Shown here piece after piece: positions 35,564 through 44,046 of a DNA stretch of 64,000 bases (the first letter of the stretch is position 1; every line of letters starts with the position of its first letter). The stretch comes from Eubacterium_B sp034180045 (GTDB lineage: Bacteria; Bacillota; Clostridia; Peptostreptococcales; Anaerovoracaceae). The notes under the pieces are model-generated. The model worked only from the letters and a program-made list of their open reading frames with translations. It was not told the origin of the DNA and did not search any database. A program made the translations under genes and the position numbers. The DNA lies in contig JAXFOY010000023.1 of assembly GCA_034180045.1 (NCBI GenBank), positions 3,008 to 67,007 on the forward strand, given 5' to 3'.

Positions 35564-36979
35564 TTATTTGCCCAAGCAGAAACGGCTAAAAACTTCATTT
35601 ATAACATCATCCTGAACAGAATCACCCGTTATAAAACCAAGTCTTTCATATGCATTTCTGATATCTACTTCCAAAAACTCTAAAGGAATGTTATTTTCTA
35701 TTGCACAAATAGAATCAACTATGGAATCTCTCGATTCTTCCAACATTCTTTTATGTCTTGCATTTATAACTATATTGCTGTTTTCATTCCTAAAAACACA
35801 TTTGTTTTCATTTTCACCGAACTTTCCGAGTAGTAAATTTCCCCCGCCCCTGGTGAAAATTATATTTTCTATTTCTTCAATTGATTTTTTATCATTCATT
35901 GAAGTAACTATATATTTTATTCCGTCAGCAAAATTTTCCATTTCCCTACTTGAAATTTTTTTCTCTTTATCTGCTTTGTTAAATAAAATTACGGTTTTAG
36001 ATTTATCCATTTTCTCTATGATATTATAATCTTCCTCAGTAATTCCTAAAGATGTATCTATCATAAATATAATCAAATCTGCCGACTCTAAAGAATTAAT
36101 TGTTTTATCTATACCTATCTTTTCGATTATATCTTCCGTTTCTCTTATACCGGCTGTATCTATTAAATTAACAGGTATCCCCTTAATATTTATAAGCTCC
36201 TCTATTGTATCTCTCGTTGTTCCCGGAATATCTGTAACTATAGCTCGAGATTCCCTAAGAATTGCGTTCATCAAAGAGGATTTCCCTACATTTGGTTTTC
36301 CTATTATAGCAACATTTAATCCTTCTTTGAGTATTCTTCCCGTATCTGAGCTATTTATTAAATACACAATTTCATTTTTGATATTCTCTAAATCCGACTT
36401 GAGTTTTTTGTATACTATTTCTTCTATATCTTCATCCGGATAATCTATGTTAACAGCTACATCCACAAGAACATCCGTTAATGCCTTCCTAATTCGGTTT
36501 ATCTCATCGGAAAATTTCCCTCTGAGTTGCTGCATAGCAAGATCAAAGGAGTAATTAGTTTTTGAGTTTATAATATCTATTACCGCTTCTGCTTGAGACA
36601 AATCAAGTCTCCCATTCAAAAAAGCTCTTTTGGTAAACTCGCCAGGTTCAGCTAATTCAGCTCCGTTTCTAAGAACAAGCGAAAGTGTATTAGACAAAGG
36701 AACAGCTCCTCCGTGACAATCTATTTCTACAATATCTTCCGCCGTGTATGTCTTTGGGGCAGGAAAATAGACAGCTAGAACTTCGTCAACTATATGGTTT
36801 TTTTCATCCATAATATGACCATATATAAGCTGTCTGTGATTATTTCCGGGATTTAGCCTTTTATCAGCAGGAACAAAAACCTTCGATAAAATATCTAAAG
36901 CTTTAATCCCGCTAATCCTTATAATTCCTATTCCACCTTCACCCGGCGGTGTTGCTATTGCAGCTATTGTATTTTCCAT
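35564..36979 (-). CDS. mnmE: tRNA modification GTPase MnmE
   Basis: A 471-residue TrmE. The N-terminal formyl-THF-binding domain (1-120) is followed by a helical domain and an inserted G domain with P-loop GKPNVGKSS, switch DIPGTTRD, DTAG and FNKAD. The C-terminal CLGK carries the conserved Cys. It partners MnmG in wobble uridine modification. A terminator-like hairpin separates it from jag. Confidence 0.98.
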   Translation of the reverse strand: MENTIAAIATPPGEGGIGIIRISGIKALDILSKVFVPADKRLNPGNNHRQLIYGHIMDEKNHIVDEVLAVYFPAPKTYTAEDIVEIDCHGGAVPLSNTLSLVLRNGAELAEPGEFTKRAFLNGRLDLSQAEAVIDIINSKTNYSFDLAMQQLRGKFSDEINRIRKALTDVLVDVAVNIDYPDEDIEEIVYKKLKSDLENIKNEIVYLINSSDTGRILKEGLNVAIIGKPNVGKSSLMNAILRESRAIVTDIPGTTRDTIEELINIKGIPVNLIDTAGIRETEDIIEKIGIDKTINSLESADLIIFMIDTSLGITEEDYNIIEKMDKSKTVILFNKADKEKKISSREMENFADGIKYIVTSMNDKKSIEEIENIIFTRGGGNLLLGKFGENENKCVFRNENSNIVINARHKRMLEESRDSIVDSICAIENNIPLEFLEVDIRNAYERLGFITGDSVQDDVINEVFSRFCLGK

Positions 36980-36999
36980 AAAATAAATCCTCTGATTAC

Positions 37000-37026
37000 A
37001 AAAGGCTGCCGCTACGCGACAGCCTA
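37000..37026 (-). terminator. Terminator between jag and mnmE
   Basis: Nine-base arms (37004-37012 and 37016-37024) pair fully on the minus strand with one G-U and are followed by TTTTGTAA. It lies just after the jag stop. Confidence 0.78.
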
Positions 37027-37031
37027 ATCTA

Positions 37032-37895
37032 CTATTTTAGTTCGATATGAACCCTTCTATAAGGATCCTGTCCTTCACTTTTGGTTGTGACGCGTGGATC
37101 TTTCTGTAGTGTTGCATGTATAATTTTTCTCTCGTAAGGATTCATTGGTTCAAGCTTAAACGGTCTGCGAGTTCTCGCTACCTTATCGGCTAATCTTCTA
37201 GCTAATTTTTCCAATGATTTTTCCCTCTTTGCGCGATAGTTTTCGGCATCTACTACCACACGAACATATTCACCATTATCCTTATTTACAACAAGGCTGG
37301 TTAAATATTGAATTGCATCAAGAGTTGCACCTCTTTTACCTATGACAGTACCTGAATCTTTTCCCTCTAAAAAGAAGAATAAATCAGTATCATCGGTTTT
37401 TCCAACTACATTCAGTTCAATTCCCATTTCGCTTATTAATCCCTTTAGGAATACAAGCGCCACATTTTCATCATCCAAATCTTTTAGAGATGACATATCA
37501 AATTCAGGAAGAACTGATTCTGATGCATTTTTATTTTCATCATCTCTCTTTTCGTTCTTCTGATTTTTTTTCTTTCTCTTTTTCTGAGATGTCGCCTTTT
37601 GTTTTTGCTCAGACATAATCTCAGAAACGGGTTCTTTACCTACCTTTGCTTCTTCAATAGTTGTTTCTTGATTTTTTACGTCAAATTCCCGCTTTTCTTT
37701 ATCGTTAGTAGCTTCCGGTTCATTTTCCATTACTGTTACTCTAACTAAAGCAAGTTTTGATCCTATTCCAAAAAATCCTCTTGAAGGTTGCTCGAGTACT
37801 TCAATTTCTACCTCGTCTCTACCGACACCAAGTTCTTGTAATGCCAGTTCAACTGCGGTATCTATATCGGTTCCCCATTTTTCCGAAACTTTCAT
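37032..37895 (-). CDS. jag: Jag/KhpB RNA-binding protein
   Basis: A 287-residue protein. A Jag_N domain (1-53; the RGFFGIGSK element is typical) is followed by a long charged linker (about 60-140, rich in K/E), a KH domain with GKRGATLDAIQYL, and a C-terminal R3H domain (PYERKIIHATLQ). KhpB binds RNA, often with KhpA, and affects cell elongation and division. It lies directly after yidC, the standard position. Confidence 0.95.
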   Translation of the reverse strand: MKVSEKWGTDIDTAVELALQELGVGRDEVEIEVLEQPSRGFFGIGSKLALVRVTVMENEPEATNDKEKREFDVKNQETTIEEAKVGKEPVSEIMSEQKQKATSQKKRKKKNQKNEKRDDENKNASESVLPEFDMSSLKDLDDENVALVFLKGLISEMGIELNVVGKTDDTDLFFFLEGKDSGTVIGKRGATLDAIQYLTSLVVNKDNGEYVRVVVDAENYRAKREKSLEKLARRLADKVARTRRPFKLEPMNPYERKIIHATLQKDPRVTTKSEGQDPYRRVHIELK

Positions 37896-37932
37896 ATATA
37901 GATTCCTCCAATGAGTGTACGCGAATACTTAA

Positions 37933-38634
37933 TTATTTTTTCTTTTTTTTATTTTTTTCTTTATTTTTTAGTTCTTTTTTTAATTTATTAAATCTTATGT
38001 TAAAGAAAATTTGTGTAAAATTACTTATAAACCAGTATATTGCAAGACCTGCCGGATATGCTCTTCCCAGCCAAACTATCATAATTGGGAAAAGATATTT
38101 CATCATTCCCATTCCCATATTCGCTCCCTGTTGTCCCAACTGATTTTGCTGTGACATAGAGAATGAGAAGAATGTTGCGATACCCGAAAGTATCGGTAGA
38201 ATCCACGGGTCAGGCTGACATAAATCCTTAATCCAAAGGAAGGATTCGTGTACTGCAAATACCATGTTTTCATCATTAATGTAGTTTAGAGGATATCTGA
38301 GCAGAACAAAAAGACCGGAGATTACAATTAACTGAACAAGCATAGGAAGACAACCCGCGCCGGGGTTGAAACCTGATTCCTTGTATAATTCAGCAATCTT
38401 CTGATTCATTATTTCTTTATTATCAGCATACTTTCTTTGAATTTCCTTAACCTTTGGCTGAATATCAGCCATTCCAGAGGTAGAAAGAATCTGTTTCTTA
38501 TATAGAGGATACATTGCTACTCTTATCAAAACAGATAAAAGTACGATTGAAAGCCAGTAATGACCTGTAACGCTATAAAAGAAAGAGAGTAGTACACTGA
38601 ACGGTTTGGCTAAAAAGTTTAATAAAGAAGCCAT
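37933..38634 (-). CDS. yidC: Membrane protein insertase YidC/OxaI
   Basis: A 233-residue short YidC of the Gram-positive type without the large periplasmic domain. About five membrane segments are seen, with the conserved hydrophilic-groove Arg in SVLIRVAMYPL and a lysine-rich C-terminal tail. It inserts small membrane proteins alone or with Sec. No lipoprotein signal Cys is evident at the N-terminus. It is next to yidD, rnpA and rpmH. Confidence 0.96.
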   Translation of the reverse strand: MASLLNFLAKPFSVLLSFFYSVTGHYWLSIVLLSVLIRVAMYPLYKKQILSTSGMADIQPKVKEIQRKYADNKEIMNQKIAELYKESGFNPGAGCLPMLVQLIVISGLFVLLRYPLNYINDENMVFAVHESFLWIKDLCQPDPWILPILSGIATFFSFSMSQQNQLGQQGANMGMGMMKYLFPIMIVWLGRAYPAGLAIYWFISNFTQIFFNIRFNKLKKELKNKEKNKKKKK

Positions 38635-38650
38635 ATACTAAATTCCTCCG

Positions 38651-38884
38651 TTATTTCAAAGGGTCATATCCACCGGGGTTTCCGGGTCGACACTTCAAAA
38701 TTCGCTTAATACCTAAGTAGCCACCCTTGATAGGGCCATACTTTTGTAGTGCCTGTATGCAATAAGTTGAACACGTAGGATAGAATCTGCATGTCTTAGG
38801 AAATAATGGAGATATAAAAATTTGGTAGAATCTTATCATTTTTATCATCAAAAATGATATTACTTTTCCTATAAATTTAAGCAT
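38651..38884 (-). CDS. yidD: Membrane protein insertion efficiency factor YidD
   Basis: A 77-residue YidD with the cysteine-containing core CRFYPTCSTYCIQAL and KRILKCRPGNPGGYDP. It is thought to assist YidC-dependent insertion. It overlaps rnpA by 8 bases and precedes yidC by 16. Confidence 0.96.
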   Translation of the reverse strand: MLKFIGKVISFLMIKMIRFYQIFISPLFPKTCRFYPTCSTYCIQALQKYGPIKGGYLGIKRILKCRPGNPGGYDPLK

Positions 38885-39218
38885 TTTTTTTTATTATCGC
38901 TCTTTTCAAAGCAGAATAAATTGATTTTTCTACATCAAGTTCTTTTTTATCATTAATGCTATTTCTGGCAATAAAAATCAAATCATAACCGACACCTATT
39001 TTATCGTAAATATTTCTATAAGCTTCCTTCATAAGGCGCCTTGCACGGTTTCTTTTAACGCTATTACCAACTTTTTTGCTTGCTAAAAATGCAGTTCTGT
39101 TATAGCTTAGGTGATTTTTTTTCCAGAATAATACTATGTATTTATCTCCTACCGACTTACCTTTATTATATATATTGTTAAAATCGGATTTTTTTCTTAT
39201 TACATTAGGTCTTAACAT
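38877..39218 (-). CDS. rnpA: Ribonuclease P protein component
   Basis: A 113-residue RnpA with the signature RNRARRLMKEAYR at about residues 59-71. It is the protein cofactor for the RNase P ribozyme in tRNA 5' maturation. It lies 15 bases after rpmH, the universal bacterial pairing. Confidence 0.97.
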   Translation of the reverse strand: MLRPNVIRKKSDFNNIYNKGKSVGDKYIVLFWKKNHLSYNRTAFLASKKVGNSVKRNRARRLMKEAYRNIYDKIGVGYDLIFIARNSINDKKELDVEKSIYSALKRAIIKKNA

Positions 39219-39233
39219 ACTAAAAAATAATTA

Positions 39234-39368
39234 CTAAGCAGAAAGTCTTTTTCTTCCCTTAGCTCTTCTTCTCTTAAGAACATTTCTACCATTCTTTGTA
39301 GCCATTCTCTTTCTAAAGCCATGTTCTTTCATTCTCTGCCTATTCTTAGGCTGAAATGTCTGTTTCAT
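39234..39368 (-). CDS. rpmH: 50S ribosomal protein L34
   Basis: A 44-residue, very basic protein that starts MKQTFQPKNRQR and ends KGRKRLSA, the standard L34. The ATG at 39366-39368 follows a strong SD (GAGGAGG). It heads the minus-strand arm of the origin cluster, immediately upstream of rnpA. Confidence 0.98.
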   Translation of the reverse strand: MKQTFQPKNRQRMKEHGFRKRMATKNGRNVLKRRRAKGRKRLSA

Positions 39369-39687
39369 TAGTTTTACCTCCTCTTTGTAAACTTAAATTA
39401 CATTTTCTAAATTTCAAAAATGCATACTAATTAATTTTATATTGATATACAAACTATGTCAATACAAGATTTAAGCATGTTGCTACAATTTCTCTTAGTT
39501 GTCAACACATATGTTACACTTTGAGAAAAATTCTGATACAACTTGAGTTGCTATTTATGTTTCTCGTTTCATCAATATTTTCTTTTTTATTAATTAGCTA
39601 GTTTTCTGTTTTATCTGCTCTATCTGTTTCAGCTTCCAGCAGGTATTTATAATATATCTACAATAGATAAAAGAGCTAATAAATAAT
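39369..39687. other. Gene-free stretch upstream of rpmH
   Basis: It contains the rpmH promoter near its left end; the rest is AT-rich with no convincing reading frame, repeat or DnaA box. In related genomes rpmH and dnaA usually flank the origin directly, so the spread to about 2 kb here reflects inserted sequence. Confidence 0.5.
39434..39462 (-). promoter_or_regulatory. Sigma-A promoter of the rpmH operon
   Basis: On the minus strand TTGACA (39457-39462) and TAAAAT (39434-39439) are separated by 17 bases, about 65 bases before the rpmH ATG. A near-perfect housekeeping promoter. Confidence 0.88.
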
Positions 39688-40056
39688 ATGTATTACAAGC
39701 ACAAGGAGACCAAGGACAAAAGCTTTTGGAACTAGGAAAGGAATAAGTACATATCTTTAATAGTTGAACCAAGATTCCTTGATTTAAAAGGAATTAATGG
39801 TGAAGAAGTATCTTGTGAAAAGTATTTAGTTAGAATGATTGACGAAAATGGCAATATAGGAAAAGAAGTAGAACAATTACTTGCAGATTATAGCAGTGGT
39901 AAAATTGACACAATATATCAAGAGGACGATACTGAAAGTGAGCGTAATAGCTTTAATCCAATAGAAAGGGCAATGGAAAGAGCTACTAGAGAGATTAAAA
40001 ATAAAGAAAGTGGTCGTAGCATATCAAAAGATGTTGATATGGAGATGGAAATATAA
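39688..40056 (+). pseudogene. Decayed mobile-element gene next to the origin
   Basis: The frame opens with ATG 39688 (MYYKHKETKDKSFWN), is stopped by TAG at 39733, then stays open in the same frame to TAA at 40054 (107 residues after the stop). The end, FNPIERAMERATREIKNKES...SISKD, closely resembles the tail encoded on the minus strand at 57661-57780. No SD is seen. I do not recognise the parent protein; its repetition in this window points to a mobile-element gene whose 3' end is found repeatedly. The 73-residue part from ATG 39835 could be translated but is probably not functional. Confidence 0.6.
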
Positions 40057-40086
40057 AACAAACTGGCTATTTAGCTAGTTTGTTTT
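40055..40086 (+). terminator. Terminator after the decayed mobile gene
   Basis: AAAACAAACT and AGTTTGTTTT form the outer stem, with GCT/AGC closing a four-base loop. The 3' arm supplies the T run. It directly follows the TAA at 40054. Confidence 0.8.
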
Positions 40087-40104
40087 ATGAATACATTATA
40101 TCAA

Positions 40105-40329
40105 TTATTTTGTTTTAACGATTCCTATTATACCCGCAATAAGCATAATTACACTTATAGAAAATACAATGTTTAATGGGAATTCATATAGATAATATAT
40201 GCAGTCTGCAGTCGCCTGCTTATATGCAATAAATTGTATTTTTTCAAAAATAAAGGTGCATAGTAACGACACCACAAGAAAATGAATCCCCATTGCTGTC
40301 ATAATTATATATATAATATTTTTTTTCAT
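40105..40329 (-). CDS. Small membrane protein, function unknown
   Basis: A 74-residue protein with two predicted membrane helices (about 4-30 and 50-72) joined by a short loop containing Cys. No family recognised. It starts 11 bases after the secreted protein gene and is probably co-transcribed with it. The SD is weak. It could be an immunity or anchoring partner for that secreted protein; this is only positional inference. Confidence 0.55.
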   Translation of the reverse strand: MKKNIIYIIMTAMGIHFLVVSLLCTFIFEKIQFIAYKQATADCIYYLYEFPLNIVFSISVIMLIAGIIGIVKTK

Positions 40330-40340
40330 ATCATTACCAA

Positions 40341-40889
40341 TTAAATATTACGCCATGAGTAATCCCAATTTATCCAAACTCGAACATAACAGGTTTTAGT
40401 GTTTCCTGTTGGTACTGATGAACCATGATCAACATAATATTGTTTTTCTACAACTTTATATACTGCAAAACATGGTCTATAGATAATTTGATGGTGTTGC
40501 CCAGCAGGAATGTAATGAGAGTAGCTAACGGAGTGAGAGTCGGCTTTATTTATACTTACGCCTAGTGCTACACTGATTGTTGCAATGCTCGTGAAAGAAC
40601 CACTGATAGTGTTAGTCACGGTTATGCCTGATGATGTTGAATCGGTTAGCGTTATTGTGCCCTCTCCATATCCTGATGGACCATATTTCCAAGAGCCATA
40701 CTCATTCGACAATCTGCTCTTTTGAACAATATTCCAAACGTAATAACCATCAATTCGTGTCATCTGAGGAATTTCAATACGTGGAATATCTTTATTTAAA
40801 GGTGGCATTTCGGTGGTGTCTGCAAATGCAGATATAGACGATAATAGGGTTAAAATGAATATTACTGATAAGATTCTTAATTTCTTCAT
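40341..40889 (-). CDS. Secreted protein of unknown function inserted near oriC
   Basis: A 182-residue protein with a Sec signal peptide (MKKLRILSVIFILTLLSSISAFA, cleavage near residue 23). The mature part is Ser/Thr/Gly-rich and likely beta-structured: TITLTDSTSSGITVTNTISG, SVSYSHYIPAGQHHQI, then YRPCFAVYKVVEKQYY. Two cysteines (about 136 and 168) could form a disulfide. No family assigned with confidence. It is preceded by a leader/promoter segment (40951-41035) that recurs in front of another small gene at 50152, and followed by a two-helix membrane protein gene. Confidence 0.65.
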   Translation of the reverse strand: MKKLRILSVIFILTLLSSISAFADTTEMPPLNKDIPRIEIPQMTRIDGYYVWNIVQKSRLSNEYGSWKYGPSGYGEGTITLTDSTSSGITVTNTISGSFTSIATISVALGVSINKADSHSVSYSHYIPAGQHHQIIYRPCFAVYKVVEKQYYVDHGSSVPTGNTKTCYVRVWINWDYSWRNI

Positions 40890-40950
40890 TTTAATTAATT
40901 CTCACTTTCTTTATTTTCGTTCTTAAACTAAATATATACTATAAATAAAG

Positions 40951-41035
40951 AAACATTGGAATCACCCCTTTCTATTAACTAATATATTAAATAAAGAATA
41001 AATTAGAATTATCAAAAAAACAAGTCTTTTATTTT
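40951..41035 (-). repeat. Leader/promoter repeat, copy A
   Basis: On the minus strand this segment (TTGATA, AT-rich spacer, TTTAAT, then GGGGTGATTCCAATGTTT) is about 80 percent identical to copy B at 49975-50052 on the plus strand. It precedes the secreted protein gene at 40341-40889. The two copies are inverted relative to each other and flank the dnaA-gyrA block. Confidence 0.8.
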
Positions 41036-41047
41036 TTTGATAATTCT
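41005..41047. repeat. 16-bp inverted repeat near oriC
   Basis: AGAATTATCAAAAAAA (41005-41020) is the exact reverse complement of 41032-41047, with an 11-base loop. One arm is part of leader copy A. It is too AT-rich to be a convincing terminator; it may have arisen when copy A was inserted. Confidence 0.6.
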
Positions 41048-41184
41048 GTTAGTATAATTAGAATGGTATAGATGTATTGATAATATAACGCCCATAAGGA
41101 GGGTATGGCAAGCATGGACACAAGGAGCTTCTGAATTACACGATAATATACAATATGAAAGTTTATTTCAAGGTTTATAATATA

Positions 41185-41280
41185 TGTGGATAAGTATGTA
41201 TAAAGTTATCCTCAACATGTGGATAAGTCTAAGTATAACTCTAAAATAAACACCTTTTATATTAAAAACCTTGTGGATAA
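41185..41280. other. oriC: Chromosomal origin, DnaA-box cluster
   Basis: Three perfect DnaA boxes TGTGGATAA lie at 41185-41193, 41218-41226 and 41272-41280, and a one-mismatch box TTATCCTCA at 41206-41214. AT-rich DNA suitable for unwinding follows to dnaA. The same TTATCCTCA recurs at 42780-42788, downstream of dnaA, hinting at a bipartite origin as in Bacillus. Gene strand polarity switches here. Confidence 0.92.
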
Positions 41281-41339
41281 CTTTTTATAATATATCCTTT
41301 TTATATAATTAAAATATATAATTAAAAAGCGAAATTACC

Positions 41340-41368
41340 TTGTTTTAATTAACGTTTTTCTATACAAT
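41340..41368 (+). promoter_or_regulatory. dnaA promoter
   Basis: TTGTTT (41340-41345), 17-base spacer, TACAAT (41363-41368). It lies between the DnaA boxes and the dnaA SD, so DnaA autoregulation is likely. Confidence 0.75.
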
Positions 41369-41401
41369 ATATTTACTATATTTTTAAGGAGGAATTTAAT
41401 A

Positions 41402-42757
41402 TTGAACAAAGAAGAAATTTTAGAAAAAGTCCTTCTTGATATTAAAAATAACGTTACCCAAGCTACATATGATTCTTTTATTTCAAAAGTAAATATACAT
41501 AATATATTAGATAACCCAAACCTCATTGAATTATCAACAGATAAAGAGTTTACTTGTAATATTCTAAACAAAAGATATAAGCACTTTTTTGAAGAAAGTT
41601 TCAAGTCAATAATCAAAAAAAATTATAGGGTTGTAATTAAAACATCATATGATTACGAGGAAAAAACAAAAATAATAGATGAAAGTAAAAAATCTACTGC
41701 TTTTAATTTGAATTTTTATTCGAATAAAGAGAAAATTTTCAACCCTAAATTTACATTTGATAATTTTGTCGTTGGAGAAAGTAATAAATTTGCATATTCT
41801 GCATGTATGTCAGTAGCTAAAACACCATCAAATGCATATAACCCATTATTTATATATGGAAAGTCAGGACTTGGAAAAACTCATTTGATGAATGCAATAG
41901 GCATATATCTTCTTGAAAATAATGAGAATATGCGAATCTTATATGTTTCATCAGAAACGTTTACAAACGACTTCATCAAAGCTCTTCAAGAAGGAAAAGC
42001 CTTTGAATTCAAAGCTAAATACAGAAAAGCTGATGTTCTTTTAGTTGACGATATTCAATTTTTAGAAGGGAAAGAAGGAATACAAGAAGAATTTTTCCAT
42101 ACTTTTAACGCTCTTCACGAAGATAATAAACAAATAATTCTTTCCGGAGATAGACCCCCAAATAAACTTGTAAAATTAGACGAAAGGTTAAGATCTCGCT
42201 TCGGTTGGAATATTATTGCTGAAATAGCTCCGCCAGATTATGAAACGCGAATAGCAATACTTCGAAAAAAAGCTGAAATTCTAAATGTTGAAGTTGATAG
42301 TGATGTTGAACAGGTAATAAGTATTATTTCAGAAAAAATCAAAGATAATATAAGAGAACTAGAAGGCGCTTTTACCAGAATTCACGCTTTTTCGCAAATG
42401 TATAAAGTAAATATAGATATGACTCTTGCTAAACGTTATCTTAAAGATATTATTTCAATAGGCGGAAGTGTTACACCTGAAAAAATAAAATCTACTATTT
42501 CTAAACATTATAAAATAAAAATATCAGATTTAGAATCAGACAGCAGAAAAAGTACTTTTGCTTATCCTAGACAGATTGCCATGTATCTATGTAGAACATC
42601 TACTGATTATTCACTTCCAAGAATAGGTAAAATATTTGGAGGTAAACACTATTCTACAGTTAAGCATGCCTGCGATAAAATAGAAGACGAACTAAAACAT
42701 AATAAAGAACTTAAAGAAGAGATAAGCAAAATAAAAGAGGAATTAGATATGATATAA
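41402..42757 (+). CDS. dnaA: Chromosomal replication initiator protein DnaA
   Basis: A 451-residue DnaA. Domain I is at residues 1-80, and domain III (AAA+) has Walker A YGKSGLGKTH near 153 and DVLLVDDIQFLEGK. Domain IV has the DnaA signature SLPRIGKIFGGKHYSTVKHACDKI near residues 410-433. It binds DnaA boxes and melts oriC. The start is TTG at 41402, 9 bases after a perfect AAGGAGG; no ATG is available nearby. A non-ATG start may limit DnaA synthesis. Confidence 0.98.
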   Translation: MNKEEILEKVLLDIKNNVTQATYDSFISKVNIHNILDNPNLIELSTDKEFTCNILNKRYKHFFEESFKSIIKKNYRVVIKTSYDYEEKTKIIDESKKSTAFNLNFYSNKEKIFNPKFTFDNFVVGESNKFAYSACMSVAKTPSNAYNPLFIYGKSGLGKTHLMNAIGIYLLENNENMRILYVSSETFTNDFIKALQEGKAFEFKAKYRKADVLLVDDIQFLEGKEGIQEEFFHTFNALHEDNKQIILSGDRPPNKLVKLDERLRSRFGWNIIAEIAPPDYETRIAILRKKAEILNVEVDSDVEQVISIISEKIKDNIRELEGAFTRIHAFSQMYKVNIDMTLAKRYLKDIISIGGSVTPEKIKSTISKHYKIKISDLESDSRKSTFAYPRQIAMYLCRTSTDYSLPRIGKIFGGKHYSTVKHACDKIEDELKHNKELKEEISKIKEELDMI

Positions 42758-42926
42758 TTTATCCTAAATATAAAAAGAGTTATCCTCAGGTTTATACTCC
42801 TATAAATTAGGATAAAAAATATTATAAAATCAATGTATATATCATTTTTCCACTGTTTCCACAACCCTTATTACTAATATTAATAACTTAATTTATTAAT
42901 AAAATTGCTATTTGCGGAGGTTATTT
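42758..42926. other. dnaA-dnaN intergenic region, possible second origin half
   Basis: AT-rich, with a one-mismatch DnaA box TTATCCTCA (42780-42788) and a weaker GTTTCCACA (42855-42863). No gene seen. In bipartite Firmicutes origins the unwinding region often lies here. Confidence 0.45.
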
Positions 42927-44045
42927 ATGAAATTCACTTGTAATCAATCAGATTTAACAAAAACTCTTAATATAGTATCAAAAGCTATAAGCACAAGAAC
43001 TACTATACCGACATTAAAAGGCATAAATATAGAAATAAAAGGTAACAATGCTATATTTACAGCTTCTGATATGGATATAACAATAGAAAACTGTATTGAT
43101 GTTACAAACACTGAAGATGGTTCTATAGTAGTTCCTGCTAAGCTTTTTGGAGATATAGTAAGAAAGTTACCTAATAATGATATAGAATTTACTTGTGAAG
43201 ATGAAAAAATAACTATAAAATGCCTAAACTCTGAGTTTTCGTTAATAGGAATGTCATCAGATGATTTCCCTAATATAAAAAATACAGAAGAAGAATGTAA
43301 AGAACTTATATTTGATAAAAATAAATTTGCAGATATGGTCAGAAAAACATCATTTGCTGCGAGTATAGACCAAACAAAGGGAGTAATTACAGGTATTCTT
43401 GTTGAAATTTGTAATAACAATCTAAAAATGGTTGCTATTGACGGTTATAGAATGGCAATTGCTTTAGAAGATATGGTTAATATTGAAGACTATAAAATTA
43501 TAATATCTGCAAAAATAATGAATGAAATAAGTAAGATTATTTCTGAAACTTCCTTAAAGTCAGAATCAGAAAACATAAAAATACTTGTAGATAATAAGAG
43601 TGCTGTTTTAATAGTTGACAATATTAAAGTGATAATGCGTCTTATAGCCGGTGAATTTATAAAATATCAAGATATTATTCCTAAAACTTCTGCCATAAAT
43701 GTAAAAGTAAGAAAAGCAGATTTGATGGAATGTGTTGAAAGAGCTTCATTATTATCAAAAGAAGGTAAGAATAACCTTATAAAAATGGCTGTTAGAGATA
43801 GTGTTATAACCATTACTTCTCGCTCTGAAGAAGGTAATGTAAAAGAAGATTTACTTGCAGAAAAGACAGGTGATGATTTAGATATAGGTTTTAATGCTAA
43901 GTATATAATTGATATACTAAAAGTTATAAACGATGAAGAAATAATAATGAAATTTAATACGAGTATTTCTCCTTGCCTTATTGTTCCTACGGAGGGAGAA
44001 AGTTATGAATATCTGGTTTTACCTGTAAGATTAACAAATATGTAA
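42927..44045 (+). CDS. dnaN: DNA polymerase III beta subunit (sliding clamp)
   Basis: A 372-residue clamp made of three similar domains. It starts MKFTCNQSDLTKTLNIVSKAI and ends with EYLVLPVRL, the usual C-terminal pattern LPVRL. The upstream in-frame codon at 42912 lacks an SD, whereas ATG 42927 follows GGAGG by 6 bases. It tethers polymerase III to DNA. recF begins one base after its stop. Confidence 0.98.
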   Translation: MKFTCNQSDLTKTLNIVSKAISTRTTIPTLKGINIEIKGNNAIFTASDMDITIENCIDVTNTEDGSIVVPAKLFGDIVRKLPNNDIEFTCEDEKITIKCLNSEFSLIGMSSDDFPNIKNTEEECKELIFDKNKFADMVRKTSFAASIDQTKGVITGILVEICNNNLKMVAIDGYRMAIALEDMVNIEDYKIIISAKIMNEISKIISETSLKSESENIKILVDNKSAVLIVDNIKVIMRLIAGEFIKYQDIIPKTSAINVKVRKADLMECVERASLLSKEGKNNLIKMAVRDSVITITSRSEEGNVKEDLLAEKTGDDLDIGFNAKYIIDILKVINDEEIIMKFNTSISPCLIVPTEGESYEYLVLPVRLTNM

Positions 44046-44046
44046 A

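Larger units (their letters stand above)
40890..41401. other. oriC-containing intergenic region upstream of dnaA
   Basis: Very AT-rich. It contains the duplicated leader copy A (40951-41035), a 16-bp inverted repeat (41005-41047), the DnaA-box cluster (41185-41280), and the dnaA promoter and SD. No intact gene was found; a 38-codon frame at about 41060-41180 lacks a start. Confidence 0.8.

Noticed and set aside
41060..41180. Open stretch ending in WTQGASELHDNIQYESLFQGL before the DnaA boxes
   Set aside because: No start codon, preceded by a stop, and no recognisable family. Possibly a remnant but not supportable as a gene.
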